Part shown: piece after piece, positions 1 through 4,926 of the stretch
Position numbering within the stretch: the first letter of the stretch is position 1
How the letters are laid out: every line of letters begins with the position of its first letter
Assembly: GCA_002862325.1 (NCBI GenBank)
Contig: PKCT01000029.1
Span: forward strand, 1 to 5,305
Direction of reading: 5' to 3'
DNA: 5,305 nt
Source: Phycisphaerae bacterium
GTDB lineage: Bacteria > Planctomycetota > Phycisphaerae > Phycisphaerales > SM1A02
Made by a program: the position numbers and the translations under genes
Notes under the pieces: generated by a model
The model's input: only the letters and a program-made list of their open reading frames with translations
Told to the model about the DNA's origin: nothing
Databases searched by the model: none

Positions 1-60
1 TGGCTAGCGCGCTTGTATGACACACAAGAGGTCACTGGTTCGAGTCCAGTATGGCCCACC
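1..60 (+). tRNA. tRNA-Val (GAC), 3' part; 5' end lies outside the window
   Basis: The window opens inside the D-loop. The D-stem 3' strand is at 7-10. A perfect 5-bp anticodon stem (12-16 with 24-28) encloses a 7-nt loop whose anticodon at 19-21 is GAC, reading Val codons GUC and GUU. The variable loop is 29-33. A perfect 5-bp T-stem (34-38 with 46-50) encloses the canonical loop TTCGAGT. The acceptor 3' strand is 51-57 and the discriminator base is A58. Bases 59-61 are CCT, so the terminal CCA is not encoded in full and a CCA-adding enzyme must finish it. U33 is present. Position 32 is A rather than the usual pyrimidine, which is unusual. The acceptor and D-stem 5' strands cannot be checked here. 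Confidence 0.93.
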
Positions 61-63
61 TGA

Positions 64-96
64 CGACGACCCCCGCCTCCTCGGCGGGGGTCGTCG
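64..96 (+). terminator. Strong GC-rich hairpin directly behind the tRNA
   Basis: Bases 64-77 pair perfectly with 83-96 (14 bp) around the 5-nt loop TCCTC, starting three bases after the tRNA. There is no T-tract behind it, so it would be an atypical intrinsic terminator or a 3' trailer structure used in tRNA processing. The position and perfect pairing make a chance origin unlikely. The termination role is inferred. Confidence 0.6.
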
Positions 97-139
97 CAGA
101 TCGGGTCGATCGAAGTGCCCGGAGAGCGTCAGTCCCACA

Positions 140-157
140 CGAGGACCTCGAGTTTTT
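140..157 (+). terminator. Small hairpin with T5 run, possible back-up terminator
   Basis: CGAG (140-143) pairs with CTCG (147-150) around a 3-nt loop, and AGTTTTT (151-157) follows. The T-run fits intrinsic termination, but a 4-bp stem is weak. It may act as a second stop for the tRNA transcript or may be chance. Confidence 0.25.
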
Positions 158-287
158 CGCCTCCGACGACCCCATAAATGCGGATTTCGCGTCGGCTTCC
201 TCAAAATGGGGGTATTTCCACCACACCGGGAGCCCGGGGGTGGGAGAATCGCATCGGCCCCGCCCCAACCTGACCACGGTACGCCTC

Positions 288-295
288 GGAGAAAG
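288..295 (+). promoter_or_regulatory. Ribosome binding site of the 303-2132 gene
   Basis: GGAGAAAG lies 7 nt before the ATG at 303 and decides that start. The same frame is open further upstream into the tRNA, so longer versions are formally possible. A second candidate pair is GGGAG (228-232) 7 nt before a GTG at 240. Confidence 0.6.
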
Positions 296-302
296 ACCCG
301 CC

Positions 303-2132
303 ATGGCAACCACCACTGCTGGATGTTGTTTCGTGATCGCGTTCTCGACTCTACTCCCTGCGGCCGGGAGCGAGCCTCCCCGGACGATGGCCACGCTCGA
401 AGCGCCGCCCTCGGTTGAGCGGACCAAACGCGTCAGCACAACCACACCGCTGCATCCGAAGCTCGCCCAGATCACGACGCTCGGCATGGGCACTGGCGGC
501 TACAACGATGTCGTGCACGAGAAGTACAGCCGGGTCTCCTGGGTGCTCAACTCACCGAAGTGGTTCACGGATGCGGGCTGGGTCGCACCAAACCACCCCG
601 GGAACATCCTCGACACGCTCGAACGGGCCGACGCGTATGCGACGTTCGTAGCGAGCTGGATCCTCGAAACCCTCCACCTCGTCCAGCACCGGGATGGGGA
701 TCCGATCGCGATCGATCTCGAAGACCAGGGCGTCGACGTCGCCCTGAGTTACGCGGATTGGGCTCTGGCGGTCGTCGAAGCCCAGGGCAATCCCGCTGCA
801 TGGGTCCACGGCAATCCCTACCAGACGGGTGTCTACAACGCGGCGTGGGCGACCTGCGAAGCGAACGTCATTCACGCCCTCAGACGGGTGACCGACCTGG
901 TTCGCACCGCGTACCCCCAGAGTCCGATCGGGTGGTACAACGGCGGGCCTCACATCTATTCCCCGTGGTGCGGCCGCCTCGGCGAGGGGGCCACGAGCCC
1001 CAACTACAAGGTGGCGGACAAGTATTTCGAGCTGACCGCAGCTCGTGATCCGCGCATGAACTCCTGGAAATGGGTGGATCCGAACGGCATCAACGCCGAC
1101 TTCGGATTCGTGACCTTCTATCCGAACCTCACCAATGTCGCATCGCACCCCGAACTCACGCATTTCACCACGGGAAACCGCGAATCGCTCCAGAATTGGA
1201 ACTACCTGGTGCTCAAGCACGGCGGACCGTCGACGGCCGGATGGGCCGGCCTCTGGGATCGCATGTTCATCGGCCAGCCGCAACAGTGGGTCGTCTCCAC
1301 CCCCACGGTGTACGCGAATCAGAAGCATCCCTTGGAAAGCGTCTGCGAGAACGGCCTGGTGGGCCAGGTCTCGTGCGACGGGACCGCCGACCCCAACGCT
1401 CTCGCCGCGTGGAAGCAATCCCACCTCATGAGCGAAGATTTCTACACCGCGTTGGAGGCGAAGGGACCGCGGCCCGGCGGCATCGTAAACCCGAACCAAC
1501 CCATCGACGTCCTCCTGGACTACCTAGCCTGGCAATGGACCGTGGACTGCGATCGGATGCCGGATGGGTACCAGACCGCGGCCCATCGACCGTCCGCGGC
1601 GGACGCGGGCACCGGTGCGGTTCTTCCCGATCGATTCCATCAAATGAAGTTCGGCATCTGGGACGCGTTCTTCACGGCACCTCACGACTTCGACGCCCAG
1701 GTCATCACATGCGGACCACGTGACGAAATCGCGGCAGGATTGCTTGCCGGCAGCAACCTACCGACGCCGTTCATGAAGCTCCTTGCCCGGCTCTATTCGG
1801 CGCCGGAGTTCTACGCAGTCGCCAGCCGCCTGGAGAACGTCAATCTCGGGAGCGTTGAGATCGCGGGCCTGCTCGACGAACGTGCCATCCGGTACAGCGA
1901 GTTCGTGACTCGACGGCTCGGCCAGTTCATGGACGGATCCGCGGGCGGCGTGGAACACCAGTGCCCGGCCGACCTCGACGGCGACGGGCTCGTGAACGCG
2001 ACGGACCTGGGCCTCCTCCTCGGACGTTTCGGTACCTGCCATTTCGGTTGCAACGGTGATTTCGACCACGATCGAGACGTGGACGCGACCGACCTCGGAC
2101 AGCTTCTGGGGCGATGGGGCACCTGCCCCTGA
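303..2132 (+). CDS. Secreted protein of unrecognised family, possible TIM-barrel hydrolase, with duplicated dockerin-like C-terminus
   Basis: This gene encodes 609 residues. I do not recognise the main domain. Residues 6-22 form a hydrophobic stretch followed by small residues (PAAGS), which reads as a Sec signal peptide, although there is no basic residue before it. Residues about 50-345 show short hydrophobic strands ending in polar or acidic residues, in the order IAIDLED (135-141), GWYNGG (210-215), FVTFYPN (269-275) and TVYAN (335-339). This pattern resembles a glycoside-hydrolase-like (beta/alpha)8 barrel, with D138, E140 and D141 as candidate catalytic or metal-binding residues; that is inference. 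Residues 415-443 resemble a degraded Asp-rich calcium repeat. The tail has two dockerin-type loops: D557/D559/D561/D568 and D586/D588/D590/D597. They are framed by Cys554, 579, 583 and 608, and each ends in LLGR(F/W)G. Such tails in planctomycetes are presumed to serve anchoring or assembly. The start at 303 rests on the GGAGAAAG site; GTG 240 is the alternative. The gene stands alone, 165 bp before the oxidoreductase. Confidence 0.9.
   Translation: MATTTAGCCFVIAFSTLLPAAGSEPPRTMATLEAPPSVERTKRVSTTTPLHPKLAQITTLGMGTGGYNDVVHEKYSRVSWVLNSPKWFTDAGWVAPNHPGNILDTLERADAYATFVASWILETLHLVQHRDGDPIAIDLEDQGVDVALSYADWALAVVEAQGNPAAWVHGNPYQTGVYNAAWATCEANVIHALRRVTDLVRTAYPQSPIGWYNGGPHIYSPWCGRLGEGATSPNYKVADKYFELTAARDPRMNSWKWVDPNGINADFGFVTFYPNLTNVASHPELTHFTTGNRESLQNWNYLVLKHGGPSTAGWAGLWDRMFIGQPQQWVVSTPTVYANQKHPLESVCENGLVGQVSCDGTADPNALAAWKQSHLMSEDFYTALEAKGPRPGGIVNPNQPIDVLLDYLAWQWTVDCDRMPDGYQTAAHRPSAADAGTGAVLPDRFHQMKFGIWDAFFTAPHDFDAQVITCGPRDEIAAGLLAGSNLPTPFMKLLARLYSAPEFYAVASRLENVNLGSVEIAGLLDERAIRYSEFVTRRLGQFMDGSAGGVEHQCPADLDGDGLVNATDLGLLLGRFGTCHFGCNGDFDHDRDVDATDLGQLLGRWGTCP
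1962..2129 (+). repeat. Two tandem dockerin-like half-modules within the coding region
   Basis: Residues 554-579 and 583-608 of the preceding protein are a clear internal duplication. Each runs Cys, a short lead, a 12-residue calcium-type loop with Asp at positions 1, 3, 5 and 12, then a helix with LLGR(F/W)GTC. Cys-to-Cys distance is 25 residues in both copies. The second loop has His and Arg where the first has Gly, so it has diverged but keeps the acidic ligands. This matches the type I dockerin plan of two EF-hand-like repeats, with cysteines as seen in planctomycete dockerin-like tails. Confidence 0.85.
2116..2129 (+). terminator. Hairpin embedded in the last codons before the stop
   Basis: GGGGC (2116-2120) pairs with GCCCC (2125-2129) around ACCT, ending at the base before the TGA at 2130. 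It encodes part of the conserved WGTCP tail, so protein constraint alone may explain it. There is no T-tract. A transcription-end role is possible but unproven. Confidence 0.25.
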
Positions 2133-2243
2133 AGTCGGGCCGAAGAACCGAGGAGCCCACCCTCCACGAGACCTCGCGTGAATTCCATCGATGCCCGTTC
2201 CGACGGGAACTTCTGGCATGAATGCACTGCGTTCGCGTATTCT

Positions 2244-2287
2244 GGCCCCCGAGCATTCCGGAACACCGCGGGGCCACCCCGAAGGGG
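2244..2287 (+). promoter_or_regulatory. Structured leader and ribosome binding site of the oxidoreductase gene
   Basis: GGCCCC (2244-2249) pairs with GGGGCC (2270-2275), and the intervening loop contains the palindrome TTCCGGAA (2256-2263). Immediately after it, CCCC (2277-2280) can pair with GGGG (2284-2287) across GAA. That GGGG belongs to AAGGGG (2282-2287), the only good Shine-Dalgarno match, 10 nt before the ATG at 2298. The site could therefore be hidden in a small hairpin. Regulation is inferred from base pairing only. Confidence 0.4.
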
Positions 2288-2297
2288 AACGCAGTAG

Positions 2298-3668
2298 ATG
2301 CCGACACCGTTCAATCGACGTCAATTCATCCAGACCGCCGGAGTCGCGAGCATCGGCACCGCGGCCATCGCCCAGCGAGGCTTCGGCCGGATCGCCGCCA
2401 ACAGCCGGGTCAACGTCCTGAGCATCGGTACGGTCGGGACCATCGGCAGCGCCGACCGCAAGTACGTCGCCATGCATCCGGCCGCCGAGATCACGGGCCT
2501 CTGCGACGTGGACCAGACGGCGCTGGACAAGGCGGCCGAACGGCATCCGGACGCGTTCACCTGCAAGGACTATCGCGAAGCGTTCGACCGCTACGGCGAT
2601 CGTTTCGACGCCGTCATCGTCTCGACGCCGGACCACACCCACGCCCCGATCATGCTGACCGCGATGGCCAACGGCAAGCACGTCTACGGCCAGAAGCCGC
2701 TCGTCCATCAGCTCGAAGAGCTCTCGATGATCGACCGGGCGGTCGCGGCGAAGCGCGAACTCGTGACCCAGGTCGGCAACCAGCGCATGGTCTACCCGGG
2801 CCGTCGCGCCGCGGTCGACATCCTCCAGTCGGGGACCCTCGGGCCCGCGATCGCCGCCTACGCGTGGACCGGCTCTCCCGGACGCAACTCCTACTTCAAC
2901 TACGACCACGTCGTCTCCGAACCGACGACTCCGCCGGAGACGATCGACTACGACCTCTGGCTCGGCCCTTGCCAGGAGACGCCGTATCGCGAGCTCATGG
3001 TTCCGATCAAATGGCGTTCGTGGTGGGACTACGGCACCGGCGGACTCGGCGACTGGGGCGTCCACGTCCTCGATGTCGTGCTGTTCGGATTCCCGGAGCT
3101 GCAGTCGCCGATCGCCGTGAAGGCCCACGCCCCGGCGCCCTCGGGCACCTTCCACACCCATCCGTGCCACACCACGACGACCTATGCCGTCGATTCGCCG
3201 CGCTTCGCGAATCGAACCTTCCCGATCCACTACAGCGACAGCGGACAGACCCCCTCACGCGCCGCCCTGGGGCTCCCGGCGGGGGCGTGGCCCGACAAGA
3301 ACTCGACCGTGCTCGTTTGCGAAGGTGGCGTCCTGACCCTGACCGCGGGCGGGAAGGTCGAGGTCTGGCGCGATGGCGTCATGACCCCCGGACTCGAGAT
3401 GCCAGGGCTTCCCGAATACCCCGAACTCAACCACTGGCATGCCTGGGTCGACAACATCACGGGCGTGAAGACCGAGCTGCGGACGCCGTTCCAGGAGGGT
3501 GTGCGGATCACCGAACCGGCGCTGCTCGCCGTCAAGGCCTGCCGCTACCCCAACGTCGAACTGGCGTGGGATCGATCGAAGAACGCGTTCACCAACCACG
3601 AAGTGGCGACGGCCACGATCGTCGGACGCGACTACCGCGACGGTTTCGCACCTCCGCGATTCGACTGA
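2298..3668 (+). CDS. Tat-exported Gfo/Idh/MocA-family oxidoreductase
   Basis: This gene encodes 456 residues of an NAD(P)-dependent dehydrogenase family that usually acts on sugars or cyclitols; the substrate cannot be told. Residues 6-12 (NRRQFIQ) begin a twin-arginine signal with a short hydrophobic stretch to about A25, so the protein should be folded with its cofactor before export. The Rossmann fold starts at 37-50 with a glycine-rich loop (SIGTVGTIG) and continues through TPDHTH (110-115). The family motif EKP appears as QKP (132-134) with K133 retained. The C-terminal domain carries DYDLWLGP (217-224) and WRSWWDYGTGGLGDWGVH (239-256), with D252 and H256 at positions expected near the active site. 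These blocks match the longer bacterial subfamily common in planctomycetes. The start is fixed by an in-frame TAG directly before the ATG. A dockerin-like remnant follows the stop in the same frame. Confidence 0.96.
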   Translation: MPTPFNRRQFIQTAGVASIGTAAIAQRGFGRIAANSRVNVLSIGTVGTIGSADRKYVAMHPAAEITGLCDVDQTALDKAAERHPDAFTCKDYREAFDRYGDRFDAVIVSTPDHTHAPIMLTAMANGKHVYGQKPLVHQLEELSMIDRAVAAKRELVTQVGNQRMVYPGRRAAVDILQSGTLGPAIAAYAWTGSPGRNSYFNYDHVVSEPTTPPETIDYDLWLGPCQETPYRELMVPIKWRSWWDYGTGGLGDWGVHVLDVVLFGFPELQSPIAVKAHAPAPSGTFHTHPCHTTTTYAVDSPRFANRTFPIHYSDSGQTPSRAALGLPAGAWPDKNSTVLVCEGGVLTLTAGGKVEVWRDGVMTPGLEMPGLPEYPELNHWHAWVDNITGVKTELRTPFQEGVRITEPALLAVKACRYPNVELAWDRSKNAFTNHEVATATIVGRDYRDGFAPPRFD

Positions 3669-3758
3669 TACGGAGTCGTCGCCGCCGCCGACATGGAAAT
3701 CCTGCTCGGGAACTGGCGTTCTGCGATCCGCGAGTCGGCTGTACGGATCGGGACCTGA
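3669..3758 (+). pseudogene. Decayed dockerin half-module in frame behind the oxidoreductase stop
   Basis: Reading on past the TGA at 3666-3668 gives 29 codons, with VVAAADMEILLGNW at 3675-3716, before the next stop at 3756-3758. The downstream gene's intact dockerin has VVDAADIGILLGKW at the same positions. The DNA at 3675-3716 matches 4731-4772 at 36 of 42 bases, counted by hand. The calcium-loop Asp residues on the 5' side are lost or replaced by the stop, and the sequence after the Trp has no dockerin character. The simplest reading is a remnant of a C-terminal tail once fused to the oxidoreductase, or left by a rearrangement. Stop readthrough is a less likely alternative. Confidence 0.6.
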
Positions 3759-3863
3759 GCATCAGGATGCCACAACCACGACGGAAGCGCGATGGCGATC
3801 GCCGGATTCGCATCCCAGAGGAGGGGCTCCCTCGACGAAGGCAGGTGGAGGGCGGTGGGCGGC

Positions 3864-3880
3864 CACGTCATTCGGACGTG
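3864..3880. promoter_or_regulatory. Inverted repeat CACGTC-N5-GACGTG
   Basis: Two perfect 6-bp half-sites are separated by ATTCG, 143 bp before the ATG of the next gene. The geometry fits a dimeric regulator's operator or a small hairpin. No known site is recognised. Confidence 0.3.
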
Positions 3881-3946
3881 AAGCGACTGGTGTAAACCAT
3901 TGCTGCAGCACGTTTTGGCGCATTCGGTGTCACAAAGCGTCGGATT

Positions 3947-3958
3947 TGGAGTACTCCA
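3947..3958. promoter_or_regulatory. 12-bp perfect palindrome TGGAGTACTCCA
   Basis: This uninterrupted palindrome lies 8 bp before the large leader hairpin. With no loop it suits protein binding better than RNA folding. The regulator is unknown, and a chance palindrome cannot be excluded. Confidence 0.3.
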
Positions 3959-3965
3959 CCAGTAC

Positions 3966-3988
3966 GATGGGGCGAGCTCCGCCCCATC
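3966..3988 (+). promoter_or_regulatory. 9-bp perfect stem-loop in the leader of the next gene
   Basis: GATGGGGCG (3966-3974) pairs with CGCCCCATC (3980-3988) around AGCTC. It ends 22 nt before the ribosome site of the 4023 gene and has no T-tract. It could be a 5' untranslated stability or attenuation element, or a terminator of upstream transcription. Its pairing quality makes it the best regulatory structure in this interval. Confidence 0.45.
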
Positions 3989-4010
3989 CATGAGTCCAGC
4001 CTCGAACCAC

Positions 4011-4015
4011 GGGAG
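4011..4015 (+). promoter_or_regulatory. Ribosome binding site deciding the start at 4023
   Basis: GGGAG lies 7 nt before ATG 4023. An in-frame ATG at 3990 has only the leader hairpin in front of it and would add 11 polar residues before the signal peptide, so 4023 is preferred. Confidence 0.7.
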
Positions 4016-4022
4016 TGAGACG

Positions 4023-4790
4023 ATGACGAATCCAAACACGCTTCAAAACCGACTTGTGAAATACGGCCTCGCGGCCGGCGCGATCTCGGCCGTCGCCCAG
4101 GGCGACGTCGTACTCGTCGACACCGGTCCGATTTCTGTCCCACTCGGTGAAACGACGACCATCAACTTCATGGACGGATGCTTGAATTTCGACATCGAGT
4201 TCGTGCACCAGTCGTTCTCGAACTTCATGGGGAGTTCCATGGGCAGCCAGTGCTGCGGTTACAGCACCTACTACACCACCTATGGCGGCGGAGGAACCCA
4301 GTTCTGCACGAACTACGCGCAGTTCTCGTTCAACAGCCAGCAGTTCGCGCAGTGGTTCTCCGCGAACTGCGGCGTGAACGCCCAGGCCGCCGACACCGGT
4401 GAGTTGGGCGACGACGTCGACGCGAACATCGCTGGTTGCAGCGTCTACGGGAACATCTGCTACTCCTCGAGCTCCTACTCGAACGACTGCAGTGGCGGAT
4501 CCGGCAGCAGCTTCGGCAACTGCGGCGAGAAGCGACGGTTCTACGTCGGCTTCGAGACCGAGATCTCCGGACGCCCGATCTTCGGTTGGATGCAACTGGA
4601 CTACACCGGGAAGACCGGCCTCCAGATCACCAAGTGGGCCTATGAGAACGTCGGGCTCCCGATCGAGATCGGGGAGGAGCCGGCACCCGTGGAGCCGGAA
4701 GAACCCAGTGCCGACCTCAACGGCGACGGCGTCGTCGACGCCGCCGACATTGGCATCCTCCTCGGGAAGTGGGGCCCCGTCGGCCCCTGA
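4023..4790 (+). CDS. Secreted Cys/Ser/Tyr-rich protein with single dockerin-like half-module
   Basis: This gene encodes 255 residues. R10 and K13 precede a hydrophobic stretch (14-25), and AVA-Q (23-26) is a good signal-peptidase site. The mature N-terminus (VDTGPISVPLGETTTINF) and the segment IFGWMQLDYTG...WAYENVGLPIEIGE (186-218) resemble beta-rich secreted proteins often seen in planctomycetes, where a GW...YE block precedes an anchoring tail; this is from memory of the style, not a search. Between them, residues 53-167 hold nine Cys (53, 77, 78, 95, 116, 139, 146, 156, 167) amid Ser, Tyr, Asn and Gly, which suggests disulfides and a surface role. A Pro/Glu linker (218-228) leads to one calcium-type loop with D231, N233, D235, D239 and D242, then ILLGKWG. 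Only half a dockerin is present, unlike the upstream protein. No enzyme motif is visible. Function unknown. Confidence 0.92.
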   Translation: MTNPNTLQNRLVKYGLAAGAISAVAQGDVVLVDTGPISVPLGETTTINFMDGCLNFDIEFVHQSFSNFMGSSMGSQCCGYSTYYTTYGGGGTQFCTNYAQFSFNSQQFAQWFSANCGVNAQAADTGELGDDVDANIAGCSVYGNICYSSSSYSNDCSGGSGSSFGNCGEKRRFYVGFETEISGRPIFGWMQLDYTGKTGLQITKWAYENVGLPIEIGEEPAPVEPEEPSADLNGDGVVDAADIGILLGKWGPVGP

Positions 4791-4807
4791 AGGTGGCGGC
4801 CGCCGCC
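4771..4807 (+). terminator. Two adjacent GC-rich inverted repeats at the gene end
   Basis: GGGGCC (4771-4776) pairs with GGCCCC (4782-4787) around CCGTC, ending at the base before the TGA. Just after the stop, 4792-4807 is a 16-bp inverted repeat centred on GGCGGCCGCC with one G-T pair. There is no T-tract. Together they are the best candidate for the transcript end, but intrinsic termination without a T-run is uncertain. Confidence 0.4.
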
Positions 4808-4848
4808 AACCGCTAGAGAAGAACGCCCTCGGAACCGTCCCATATCTC

Positions 4849-4876
4849 TTGTGATTCGAGTCTCCATCGCTAGGAT
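4849..4876 (+). promoter_or_regulatory. Weak sigma70-like promoter candidate for the beta-helix gene
   Basis: TTGTGA (4849-4854) and TAGGAT (4871-4876) are separated by 16 bp, each matching the consensus at four of six bases. The distance to the ATG at 4927 is reasonable. Such matches occur often by chance. Confidence 0.2.
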
Positions 4877-4926
4877 CGAGAGACCCGACTCCGGGTGATC
4901 AACCAAGCCTTGCCAGAGAACCCTCG

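Larger units (their letters stand above)
3759..4022 (+). other. Non-coding interval with leader of the next gene
   Basis: I see no convincing gene here. A 42-codon Arg-rich frame starting at ATG 3767 lacks a ribosome site and family signature. The second half, from about 3864, becomes less GC-rich and holds three dyad structures, listed separately. I found no convincing -35/-10 pair. The interval most likely carries the promoter and 5' leader of the gene at 4023. Confidence 0.5.

Noticed and set aside
34..60. tRNA 3' end as an integration (att) site for a mobile element
   Set aside because: No integrase, no second copy of the tRNA end in the window, and neighbouring genes look like ordinary chromosomal planctomycete genes.
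65..173. 9-bp direct repeat GACGACCCC at 65-73 and 165-173
   Set aside because: Too short in GC-rich DNA to mean more than chance, and the first copy is part of the hairpin stem.
4..493. Minus-strand frames across the tRNA end
   Set aside because: Peptides such as PYWTRTSDLLCVIQAR and WAILDSNQ are classic spurious translations of tRNA T-arm and acceptor DNA.
1758..3230. 490-codon open frame on the minus strand opposite two genes
   Set aside because: It lies antisense to the dockerin tail and the oxidoreductase, is very rich in Arg, Gly and Val without family motifs, and has no ribosome site. It is typical of shadow frames in GC-rich DNA.
3652..3675. CTCCG/CGGAG dyad spanning the oxidoreductase stop
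   Set aside because: Only 5 bp with a 14-nt loop and no T-tract; too weak to call a terminator.
2222..3895. 557-codon plus-strand frame overlapping the oxidoreductase
   Set aside because: It is an Arg/Pro-rich out-of-frame shadow of a gene whose family motifs are clear in the other frame.
3767..3895. 42-codon Arg-rich frame between oxidoreductase and Cys-rich gene
   Set aside because: No good ribosome site, highly biased composition, no recognisable domain; treated as non-coding.
3990..4022. Upstream in-frame ATG at 3990 as start of the Cys-rich protein
   Set aside because: It directly follows the leader hairpin with no ribosome site, whereas ATG 4023 has GGGAG at good spacing and gives a clean signal peptide.
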